From Acanthopleura granulata (lineage: Eukaryota > Mollusca > Polyplacophora > Chitonida > Chitonidae): a stretch of 64,000 nt of DNA. The DNA is taken from positions 9,869,478 to 9,933,477 of the forward strand of contig JABBOT010000013.1 in the NCBI GenBank assembly GCA_016165875.1, read 5' to 3'. Below the pieces are notes generated by a model. That model was given only the letters and a program-made list of their open reading frames with translations. It was not told where the DNA came from and did no database searches. Positions 13,246 to 24,900 of the stretch are shown here, one piece after another; the stretch's first letter is position 1, and every line of letters begins with the position of its first letter. Position numbers and translations under genes: made by a program.

Positions 13246-15807
13246 AAAAGTACATCCTGTTTTCCAGTGATTGTCCCAATTTGGTGATGAGTATGACTGA
13301 GTTTTAGCAGAGCGAGGTGTACAAGTACTTATATGTGGCTGCTGTTGTTATGTCAGAAACTGTGAGCTATCCATTGTTGAAAATCATTCATTTGGAGATT
13401 GGATTTGTTCACATTTATGTATTGGCAAATGATTTTTTGAGTTCTGTAAAATTGATTTTAATGGTAAAAATATACATACTATTTCATTTAACAGCCACAA
13501 CTTCATAAACATTATGATATTTAGCTGAATTCATTATAGATGTTGTATTTAGACCTGAGACTGTGTAATCAGTTGCATTTTATGTTGAGTGTGATGTCAC
13601 TGAACAATTAGTCATCAGTAAATTTACATTACCTCTTCCGGTGCATGATTTGCCATATTCGCAAAACCTAATCTATACAAGTGTAGAACTCTGTTCATGA
13701 AGTAGCCTGTAACCGAGGATTTCCAATGATGACGTTGCCAATTATGACCGCACGTTAGGGTGCATCGCATGGTATGAGATCCAGTAGCACCACCTTTAAT
13801 GCGGAGGGATGATGGGTATTGATTTTCTGGTTATTGATACCTGCAGTCCAGGCAAACCCTTAGTTCTGACTGGTACGACACATTGGACAGGTATACAGTG
13901 TGCATGCATCTGCTGGCACCCTCTACCAGGAATCATAGTGATTGTTTTGGTGATTTCCAAGATCTTTCCGTACACATATAATAGCCCTTACACTAAAGTT
14001 CTTGGGCCCAAAGCTACGTTGCTCACCGCAAGCGTTTATGTACATGTGTCGTTTCTCTTTAAAGTTTAGTGTTTTTTGCGTCTTCTTACTCATTGGCTTA
14101 ATGTGACTGACATCAACCCTTGTCCCTTAGGATCTTCTGTCACCATTTGAAGACGTCTCAAAGTTATGCATTAAGTGACATCAAAGTGAAAATGATGGTA
14201 AGTGACATCAAAGTGAAGATGATTGTCGTCATTAATGTCATTAGGCCTGTGCACAGTGTAAAGTCTTGAGCATTGGACACCGATTTGCTTTATTTTGTTT
14301 TTGTTTGTGTACATTCAAACAGGAATTTACATGTAAAAATATGCATGCTATATTGTATTTACCATGTATAAAGTATGGCACAGTCTCTACCATGACTCAT
14401 ATAGCTGCATGTGTAGACTGACTACAAGAGAGAATTGAGCAGAACGTGTTGGATGTAGGTGGTTGACCTAATAGCTGACTTGTGGACTGTTCTCTTCTTT
14501 GTAGTAAACGGTTTAGCGATGTTCAGTTGTTTTTAGCCAACCGTATCTGCCAGTGATAAGTCCTGGACGTCAGTCCGCGTACCCTTCAGGACTAGCTGGC
14601 ACAGGTAGTAGCTGGGTATTGTGGTAAGACAGACAAATGTACATGCAGACCTCGGCCATGCCAGGAGGTAGCACAGGCTAATGCCTAGATGCTTCCTCAT
14701 CAGCTGTCATACATATAGGTGGGTATAGAACGTTAGCGAGACTGTGGCAGTCTACAGCAATAATTAACACTTTGAGTAGAACCATATGCTGATAATTTTG
14801 GTGCTTGTGTAGTTAAAATTGGTTGTTTGGAAATCTGTTTCTGAGATAACTGTGGAATGTCAGATGTTGTGCATAGACAGTTTGAATAGGAAAGTATCAT
14901 GTGCGTGGTTTAAACGATTTCAAAACCTGATTCCATCATTCTACACAAATGTCAAACCCTTTTTGCAATACTTAATTGTATATATGTAAGTTATGCAGTT
15001 TACTTAAATTTATGGCTCAGTAAATGAAGTTATAAAATTTTAAAACACCTGTTCAGACGTCAGATTATGTAAGGGGCAACAATTACTTTGCCAGTTATTT
15101 GAAGGGGCCAGTTATTGTGTGTATAGGTCTACATGCACATGTACAGGTAACTAGTGGTCAGGGCTGAAAATAAAATAAGGCTTCATGGGTGGACATGCTG
15201 TATGGGCAGGTGTCTACATGTGCCTTGTAGCCAGTGACCGCTAAAATAAGTTTGCCCATGCAGTCAGATCAGTGCAGTAAACATAAGACAGTACAGGTGC
15301 AGTAGTGCATGCATCCACAGTTTTTCTGTCTTGCAGAAACAATATACATGTACTCCTGTATGTTGACACGAGTGATTTAGACAGTGTGCACGGTAATGTT
15401 TACAGTGGTTTGTTGATTAGACGTCAAACTTTTTGCTGATGTAACGGTACTTGTATTTTTACAGATTCGTCATATAGTTTTATAACACACAAAAGGGTAC
15501 ATGTAATTGCCTCAGAGCACAGCTGTATCTCCTTGTATTAGGCTGAATCCAATACCCTTATAGTGCTGTCTCACTGGAACATCATGCCAAAGACACTACA
15601 TATGACACCTGTTAGAACGGCTCGTCAAATTGCACTGGTACCTGTTGTGCTTATTTCTTTTATACTGAGCACCACTGAGAGGTGGCTTATGCACCAAAAT
15701 TATGCATTTTATAGTCTTGCTTACAATATAGGTATTCCTCATCAACCAGGAATTGATCCCTATAGCTGCAAATTACCAGTTACAAGGCATATGTGGTTAG
15801 TGTGACC

Positions 15808-16455
15808 AAAATGTATATATGTATCGATAAAGACTCCCATTTTCAAAAAACATCACTTTTTATTTTTGTGATATATGATACCCATGATATCACAGTTCAA
15901 AGTAAGGAAAACCTCCACCTGGAGAAAATGGAACGGGCCACCATGTTCTAGATTTTAGCTAATCAACGGCAAGATATTTCTAGAAATGCATTTCTGCTGT
16001 GAAATCACCCGTACCTAGTTCACCACTTTGTCATGTAGAAGTAGTGTTAAATCAACTGTTTTCCTTGTGATAACGAGACAATTCTGAGATAGTACTTTAA
16101 ACTCATTTTCAATTAGTAAGTGGTAGTGGAATACATCTGAGGTTATTCCTCAAGGTCTCGACCAGGAGGCCATAATGCGTGGCCTTTGATTATACAATAG
16201 TAAAGCGGACCGTACTTAAGCACACATAGGAGTATCTCGCCCCTAATACTGAAGAGTATAGGGTACGAATGATGTGAAATCTTGTTTCTGGTTTCCCTAA
16301 CGTGGCATATCCTGTGACCTGGTAAGGATTCTAGATTAAAAGCTGATTCATAGGGTTACCAAGCATGTCTTTAAAAAAAACCCTGTGCCTGTTTAGGTCT
16401 ATATGGGCCCCTCTTCAGAAATGACTTGGGTTAAATATTTTTTGTTGTCTTTTCT
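15808..16455 (+). repeat. ~600-bp dispersed repeat, copy B
   Basis: Same element and orientation as 3944-4535, with small indels. It ends near AAATGACTTGGGTTAAATAT. Neither copy shows terminal repeats long enough to classify it. Confidence 0.85.
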
Positions 16456-17228
16456 TTTAAGAAACATGTGCACATAGATTATGTCAAGCAAGTGTTTAAA
16501 ACCACTCTTCACGGTCTTTTAATTCAAATCACATCAAGTATCATGCCGGGTATTTCATAAAAAAGACAGCGCCATGTATGATGTGGGTGTTATGTAAATC
16601 TCCCAGCATGGAGGTAATAAAGTCACACCAGACACACATGTGATCAGGTCAGTGGTACCTCACTGCACATACAGTGTACAGTGCATGTGTACTAACAGGT
16701 GGGTGGTAATGGAGATTGTACATTGTGTATAAAATCTGTGGTTAGAAAACACTACACGTCAGGTATAAACCACAGCACCCGATCTACTCTTCACCCGTAT
16801 CCTCTGCCACATGGCTGCCATACATGTTACTGCACCAGTAGGCAAAACCAAAAACTGATAAACACAGTGGCATGATAAACAAGGCATTACCCTACAGGAG
16901 CTAAAAAAACTAGCGCTGCTAAGCAGTATCAGAGCTCGCAGGATGTAACTGCCAACGAATGACAAGGCTGCCACGTAATTAAATTAAAATAAAAGCAGGC
17001 ATCAGCATATATACATGCACCTATGTTTAGCCTGAGGTTTGTTTTATGTCATTGTGCCTTGACTCTATGTTACATGTCTATGGGTCATGTTTATACCATT
17101 GTGCGCCTCTCATAACTCTGATGTGTTATGCAATACATGTGACCTAGGGCCTTGGCTGTCAAATACATTTACATGGGCTACTACATCACCCTGAACACAG
17201 GCCAGCTTTTGATGCTCTCTGAGGGCCT

Positions 17229-17560
17229 TAATTTTTTGGCTGTGACAAGCAGCTGTTTAAAGGTGTCTGTCTGTCTGTCTGCCTGTCTTTCTGCCGCTTA
17301 GACAGATCTTTGACATCTAGGTCTTTCAACCTGGGACCCGGGAGCAGTTCGGCATCAACTTTTTGCAAATTTGCAAAGGTTTTGTTTTCAACTTCTTGAC
17401 TGTGACAAAGCAGCTCTATAAAGTTTCTTTGTCCCTCCGTCTGTCTGCCTGCCTGCCTGTGTCTGTCTGTGTATGTGTCTGCCTGTCTGTCAGACTGATC
17501 TGTCCAGGACTTCAGATTAACATTAACTTCTGGCAAATTTGCTTTTGTTCCATTTTTGGC
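17229..17560 (+). repeat. Two ~165-bp tandem copies carrying (CTGT)n microsatellites
   Basis: Each copy has GACTGTGACAAAGCAGCT-like, a CTGTCTGTCTGCCTG run, CAGA-TGATCTG and CAAATTTGC. Copies start at about 17235 and 17396. Confidence 0.8.
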
Positions 17561-20274
17561 TCAATTGAATGAACGAATGATTATCGTTTAATGAGTCATG
17601 TACAGAATTAGCAGCTGAGATGATGAAGTCAAGATACATTTAAATATCCTCTAAGAAACAATTCCAAGGAAGTACATGTGCTTTGATGCCGTCTCCCTAA
17701 TTGTCAAACAGAACCCGTGGACAAAAGTTTAATTTGTGATCCAAATGCAATTACATTTACACAGCTCACCCACCCATCCTGAACCACACAACAGATTACA
17801 GATTGATGTAAATGCAACTGTAAACATTAATGATATGCTAAATTGCTGATCATATCGTAATGGACTCTGTATCTTCACCTTAATCCCCCTTCCCCTCCAC
17901 CTTCCCCTCCCCCACCCCACCTCCAATATACCAACCTTCTGCATGTACCACACAGAAGGCTTGACACACTCAGGTGCCTCATTGTTTGTCGCACATTATA
18001 TACATTATATATGTAGGCTCAGTTATGACATGAACGCTAATGGACTTACACGGCCTTAAATACTTAAACAAGGCCGTCAGTCGATAAACCACAAATGTGT
18101 TAAACAACAGCCTGAAAGTTTAGAGCCCTTGTGTGTTTATCAGTAAGTTTTTCATTTTTGTGGTGAGATACATGTACAGTACATAGTACTGTTTTGCGCA
18201 TGTATGTTTGTATGGATGTTAGATAAATGTAGGCAAGGTCCAGTGTTGTGATGTTCAAACAGGCTTATTGTGCATGTATATAGCTATGTATAATGCAGTT
18301 GGAATGTTCAGGTGTGGTATTTTTGAAATATTGGAACATGTATGTTCACCTGTCTAAATATCATGTGTATATTCTACATCTACAGGTACAGTACAATGCC
18401 TTCAGTGTTTTGTGCATGCGTGGAAAATGCAAATTCGAGTTCTGGTAAAGTGCAAATTTGATCATCAGTGTAGTTTCCTGGATCAGTGCAGGACCAGAGC
18501 CATCCTCAAAAATATGTTTGATAGACGAAACCTCCATAAAGGACCCTACTCAAAGTTTTTATTGGTGTTGTGGTAAAAGTTTTTTCTTTCTCTCCATGTT
18601 GATGTCTTTAAAATCATTATCTTTTTCAAGAGATAAAATGGAAAAAAAAAATTCCCTTCTGACTAACTCTGTTTTTTCTGATAGGGTCGGTTCCACCCAG
18701 TAAACTGGCCCAGGCCTGTGAGGTGATTTTGTGCCCTGTCTGAGACAGGTAAATGTAATGGTAAATTCATACAGAGTGAACAAATTATCCATCCAATTCC
18801 GAGACAGAGCAGGTCATGTTTCGTATTTTGTCATGTGGTTAATGGGCTGTGTAAGTAGTGCAGATTGCCACAGTGGTGTATTTGTTCTGAGTTACGGGTT
18901 GGATTTAAATGTGGCCTGGTTCAGCAGACTGATCTGCAGTATCCAGGTATCTGTGAACAATTACAGCGCTAATTCCTTACTCGCTAATCCATTCAGACGA
19001 AACAGTATACATGTACACGTATTTTAACATGTTGACTTCTGTCTCAAAAACTCTGAGTCAGTTCAGTACTCATGGTTGAAGTCTTTATTTGCCGATTCAG
19101 GTTTTCATTCAGTAAAACCTCACAGTTTACTCTGATCTTTACTGGCTGTCTACCTGTACAGAACACAGCTTCAATGAAAATATGTACACTACAATACATA
19201 CATTTACTACTAAAGTTTTCATCAGTTGCAACCGAAAATAGTAATGCCTGCAAAATTATAACATTGAATTGAAGAACAGTTGATACATTTATTTAAAAAT
19301 TTTGAAAGTAAAGTGCTTTAAGCTTGCAGCTTCTAATGTGAAGTTTATAAGGCTAAAGTAGCGAGTTGTAGATACATGCAGGTAATTGTTGTTAAGAGGA
19401 GGAAGTGGGATGTTCCATGATCAGATGCATGCCCGTACAGATTTTTGATTCTTCCCTTTTTGGCTTACATTTTTTTAAGTTGAATACATCAGTGAGGATT
19501 TCGATGTATGTTAAGTCAGTGACACATGAGAACTGTTCTCAGTCACCATGCAGTAATAAATGTTGATTTATGTGAATCACATGCTAATGTGAATTGATTG
19601 GCCAGGTTATAAAGTACTGTATCTTGTTAAGCTCAGTGATCGGCGTACACAGATTAAAGGGTCTGTTTTCAAGCGATTGCAAGGTAACCAGTTACCAGGA
19701 ACTTGTTACGTTTCTGGGAGAAGGTTTGATAATAACCTTGTTATTTTACCTGTATGTTTGTTATGGTAAGGTTTGTCCTGTACATGTATATTCTTGTCCG
19801 TGTATGTGTGTCACATGTATAGATATCACACTGGGTTTCTCGCAGTTCAGCGTTTCTTTGTTCACATTCCATTTTGTGGTAAGGTTCAGGACTTTCTGTG
19901 GTAAGGTTCAGTATATTCTTGCATGAGTGGAGATATATTAGACTGTGTTACAAGAGGCTATTTCATGTCATGGTGTACACTTGTACCAGAGTATATTTTT
20001 TATTATCTCTTTTGTTTTATGGCAGGGGGAGAGGAGGCACATGTTACAGATTGTAGAACTAATTAAAACACTAATTAAAGTCCACATATACATGTACACA
20101 CCTGTATACTGGCATTGTCGGAAATTCAATATGGACCATAGTTTGCACATCCCAGCAGTATTTAGATTTATATTTCTTTTTTTCTTTCTTTTTCTTTTTT
20201 AGAATCAACCTGTTTGCTAGATGCATTGGTCTAATCTTCCATAGACTATAGACTGTCTTGGTATTGCCCTGAAA

Positions 20275-20600
20275 CAAATGCAAATATGCAATGAAGTTAA
20301 CTGTGACATCCTACAAGAAAGTCCACATCTTTTAAATCTGCAATAAAAATACCTGTGATATCCTACAAGAAGTCAGTATCTCCCAAGTGTGCAACAAGGA
20401 TAATTGTGACCTCCTGCAAGGAGTATCTTCCAAATTTGGAATAAAGTTAGCTGTGACAACCTGCAAGTGCTCAATGGCTTCAAAATTTGCAGTAAAGTTA
20501 CGTTTGCTGGGACATCCGTGGAGTCATCATCCAAATTTGCCAGAAAGGTACAGTGGCTGTGCTATAGAAGTCAGTATCTTCTTGCGCTCAGTGAATGGCC
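20275..20600 (+). repeat. Degenerate ~57-bp tandem repeat upstream of SLCO exon 1
   Basis: About five copies of CAATAAAGTTAACTGTGACA-TCCTGCAAG-AGTATCTTCCAAATTTG. It ends about 120 bp before the putative 5' UTR exon. Confidence 0.75.
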
Positions 20601-20720
20601 TAATGAAGGTACTAAAATAAGATATTGACAGACAGATAACTGACAGACATACAAAGTTACCGACAGTTGGACAGATCCAAGGCTGTATTTTGACAATCAT
20701 CCCTAATTATGTTTTGCAGG

Positions 20721-20974
20721 TGATGGCAGATTGAGTGTGTGTGAGAGGCCTGTAACCTCTGGACACCCAGGGAACATGGGGTTTTGACCTGCTTCAGTTT
20801 ACACTCCGTCATCCACTATGACTGCTGTCGAGTGTGGAAGCTGCACACGACTGTCCATACTTGTACGGCCTATGTCATGCCTTTGTGTCACAACCGCATC
20901 CAGACTGACTCGGCAAAGTCTGAGTAGACCAGAGCTAGAGTTGTTATAGTAGTGATTGATGCCAGTGGGAAAAT
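20721..20974 (+). other. SLCO: Probable 5' UTR of SLCO exon 1
   Basis: An acceptor-like pyrimidine run and TTTTGCAG end at 20720, followed by sequence with several stops up to the ATG at 20975. This suggests at least one upstream noncoding exon. The sequence alone cannot show which one. Confidence 0.45.
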
Positions 20975-21902
20975 ATGGAAAACGTAGAGACTGAAGATGG
21001 AGATGCTTGTCGTAGGAGGAAGTCTGTGGAGGATCCCGAGAAGCCGGCGGGTCATGATGGTGAGGCACAGCCCCAGGGCAGGCCTGTCTGCCCTACTCAT
21101 CTAGGACTTGGAAGCACCCTGGGGGTACAAGATGGAGATGAATCCCACCCTAGCGACAGGCAGCCAGGAGATGCAGCGGCCTGCCCAAGCCCAATGGATA
21201 GCTCAAGCAGTGGGTACACGCTCAGCAGTCAGTACGAGTTTCTGAGGAGTAAAACAGAGAAGGATGAGTATGTTCAGCATCGGCTAGCTGGGGTCATGGC
21301 AGGCGAGGATTCTGAGCAGAGAGAGTGCGGGATTGGGCACTTTCGTCCGTCCTGTCTCCAGCCCTGCGCGGACATTCGCATGTTCATCTTCGTTACATCG
21401 ATGCTGATCGCGGTCAGCACTGGCCTGTCCGCAGGCTACTTCAACAGCGTCATCACCACCATCGAGAAGCGCTTCGAAATAGGCAGTTCTACGTCCGGCC
21501 TCATAGCTGCCTCATACGAGTTCGGTTCTCTGGTTGCTGTTGTCTTTGTCAGCTACCTGGGTGGCCGCAGACACATTCCAAAGTGGATCGGCCTGGGTGT
21601 CCTGTGTATGGGCATCGGGGCACTTCTGTTTGCGCTTCCGCACGTCATGGCGGAGAAGTACACAAAACGCGGGGGCATCGACCTGAACACAACAGAGAAA
21701 GAGAACATATGCAGTCGCTTGTCGGACAGCGCTCGCCTGGACGATGCATTTTGTGTGGACGAGCATTCTGGGAACTTTATGTATGTCCTTATCCTCGTGG
21801 TTGCCCAGGTGCTCATAGGCACCGGGGGCACACCCATCATGACCCTGGGCACCACCTACGTGGACGATCACGTGCCCAAGGAGAAGGCACCTGCCTATCT
21901 AG
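20975..21902 (+). CDS. SLCO: SLCO exon 1 (coding)
   Basis: Encodes residues 1-309 plus one base. It holds the long hydrophilic N-tail, the CGIG and LQPCADIRMF entry into helix 1 (about 134-155), the helix 2-4 region with SGLIAASYEFGSL (about 174-186) and LGGRRHIPKW, and the end of helix 4 with IGTGGTPIMTLGTTYVDD. The donor is CTAG|GTAAGA; reading on past it gives a 364-residue open frame whose last 55 residues are intron. An acceptor-like TTTTGCAG ends at 20720, so the exon probably starts at 20721 with 254 bases of 5' UTR. Confidence 0.93.
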
Positions 21903-24900
21903 GTAAGACTTCTGATTATTTTCAACCTGCACTCATTGGGCGAATAGGTCTTTCTCTCTACCTCATGAACTTTTCAGGCCTTATCCATGAGGGCGAGATC
22001 CCAGGTTCAGATCCTATAGAGCTCTGGCCGATTGATGGCTGTGGATATTTTAAGTCTGGAGGGTTTTGAGCAACCTACTCTGGGCATTGTGATTTCCTTT
22101 GTCAGTAAGCCTAACCACTTCTGCATTTTGAGTGGAAGCTCTTAAAAAATGGCACTAAATGTCAATTAATCGAAACAGTAAATATATTACATACATGTAC
22201 AAGTGCTTCACACAGTGCCTTTATCGATTTTACTACATCTTTTTTCAGGATAAACACAGTAGAGAGTTGTGAGCATTTCTCCTGTTGTCTTTCCAGCTTT
22301 TATCTATGCCATGGGAGCTCTGGGTCCAGTGCTAGGCTTCACACTGGGGGCTTTGTTGTTGCAGTATTATGTGGACTTGTTCTCGTACGATGTTGACCTG
22401 ACCCCATCAGACCCCCGCTGGGTGGGGGCCTGGTGGGGCGGGTTCATCATCTGCGGTGGTCTGCTCCTCATGCTCTCCGTGCCATTCCTCGCTTTCCCCA
22501 AAAAACTGATAAAGGAACAGAAGAAACTCTTGGATTTGAAAGTTAAGGAGGATTTGCTAAAACCAGCTGATCGGGAAACTAATGAAGAGTTTGGGAAGAC
22601 CATTAAAGGTGGGTGGCAATAGAGAAGAATAAAGTGTTTGAGAAGACCATTAAAGGTGGGTGGTGATAGATGAAGACAGATGAAGAGTTTGTTGTAGGCA
22701 AGAGGTAATAGATGGAGAGAAATAAAAAGTTTGGGAAGACTTTTAAAGTTGTTTGGTAATAGATAGATACAGATGAAGAGTTTGGGAAGACCATTAAAGC
22801 TAGGTGGTAATAGATAGAGACAAATAAAATGGGTGGTAACAGATAGAGAGAAGTAAAGTTTGGGAAGGGCACTAAGGGCAGATAGTAATAGACAGAGACA
22901 GATAAAGAGTTCGGGAAGATTATTGAGGGCAAGTGGTAATAGATAGAGAGAAATAAAGAGTTTGGGAAAACCAATAAAAGAAGGTGGTAGTAGATGGAGA
23001 CAAATAAAGAGTTTGGGAAGTCCATTAAAGATGGGTGATAACAGATAGAGAGAAATAAAGTTTGGGAAGGGCACTAAGGGCAGATAGTAATAGACAGAGA
23101 CAGATAAAGAGTTTGGGAAGATTATTGAGGGCAAGTGGTAATAGATAGAGAGAAATAAAGAGTTTGGGAAAACCATTAAAAGAAGGTGGTAATAGATAGA
23201 GACAATAAAGAGTTTGGGAAGTCCATTAAAGATGGGTGATAACAGATAGAGAGAAATAAAGTTTGGGAAGGGCACTAAGGGCAGATAGTAATAGATAGAG
23301 ATAGATAAAGAGTTTGGGAAGACCATTAAAAGCGAGTGGTTATAGATAGAAACAGATAAAGAGTTTGGGAGGGCCATTAAAGGCAGATGATAATGGATGT
23401 AGATAATGGAAATCGATGTTGTTTTTTTACCGTAGCTATGCGTGTAAACCTTTTCCCAATGGGACTCTTCTTTATCTTGATTTAACTTCCAACTTGAGAG
23501 ATGAGTGTGTGAGATGTATAAATTATATATATGTTTGTCACCACTAACATGCTCACTTTTCAAGAAAGACACTTGATGAGTTTTAATTTGTATACTTGAA
23601 GACTTGAAGAAACCTATAAATTATATGTTTTGCAGCCTGTTTATTGACAGTTCAAAAGAGGTGTAAATGGTATGATTTGTGGCCTGTTACCAGAAACTTC
23701 CAGAAATGTATATAGTTATGTGTATTTTGGACCAGTTTAGAGGACACCTCAAGAAAAGTGTAGATGGTATGTTTTTGTGGCTTCTTTACAGACATTCCCA
23801 AGTCTATACTGGCGCTAATGAGGAACCGTGTGTACTTTGTCCTGTGTCTGGGCATCTGTTGTGAAATCTCTGTCACCAGTGGCTTTGTTGTCTTCATCCC
23901 TAAATACCTGGAGACACAGTTTGGGGTCAGCAAATCTCAGGCTAACCTATTCACAGGTGACTTACAATTCTCTGAGTAATTTATTCACAGGTAAGACAAA
24001 GAGGACTCTTAAGTGAATCTCTTCACAGGTAAGCTAGTCACAGATCTGTGGTTAATCTCTCCCTAGGTGAGTCAATTAGAAATCTTCAGCTAATTTCTTC
24101 ACAGGTAAGTCAGTGAGAATTCTTGGACTAATCTATTTACAGGTACAAATCTTGGGCCATCAGTTCACAGGTAAACCAGTCAGAAATCTAAGAGTAATCT
24201 TTTCAGAGGTAACCCATTGAGAAAGCTCTGGCTAACCTATTCACAAGTAGAAATCTTGGGTTAATCTCTTCAGAGGTACTCTAAGCCATTCAGAAATCTC
24301 AGGTTAATCTATTCACAGGAAAGCTAATGATAATTCTTAGACTAATCTATTTACAGGTAAGTCAGTGAGAAATCTGAGTTTAATCTTCTCACGAGAAAGC
24401 CAATGAGAAATTTTAAGCTGATTTATGCAAACCATTATGTTACAAGACCCCCAAAAATCTGCGTCGAGTTTCAAATTGTATTTTGATTCCATGGAATTAC
24501 TATAGGGTGCAGCATGGTTTGTTTCACTTTGTCGAAATCCTGTGAATTCTGAATGTTTCGACTTCCTTCGACAAAATCTTCTTTCATCACATCACATCTA
24601 AGGTGACTTCAGACATTATTGTTTTCAGATATGCATCATTACATAACACAACAAACATACAAAATGTGATGTGACTTTATTTTGTACAGCTCATCGGAAT
24701 CCAGTTGTACACCGTACAGTACTTCATCAAGCCATTGTTGCTAAAATTAAGTTATTTTCAAACATGTATTTGATAGCATTTTTACACTTCAATTTTGAAG
24801 CCCTGGAAATGGGTATTTATTTATTTATTTGATTGGTGTTTTATAGTGTAATCAAGAATTTTTCACGTATGTGATGGCGGCCAGCACAGTGGTGTGGGAG

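Larger units (their letters stand above)
7746..20720. other. Spacer or long 5' intron of SLCO, no coding exon seen
   Basis: Contains the SINEs at 10848, 11011 and 12979, the hairpin at 9607, dispersed repeat copy B and simple repeats: a T-run at about 11530-11553 and a 24-bp duplication near 14172-14220 (TAAGTGACATCAAAGTGAA). No homologous protein segment was recognised. Confidence 0.6.

Noticed and set aside
17250..17480. CTGT-repeat open frames encoding TDRQTDRQ and CLSVCLSV
   Set aside because: Simple microsatellite translation.
22367..23572. 401-codon reverse open frame rich in FPNSL and SIYYHLP repeats
   Set aside because: It is the antisense of the exon 2-derived minisatellite and overlaps SLCO exon 2; the open frame follows from a repeat unit lacking stops.
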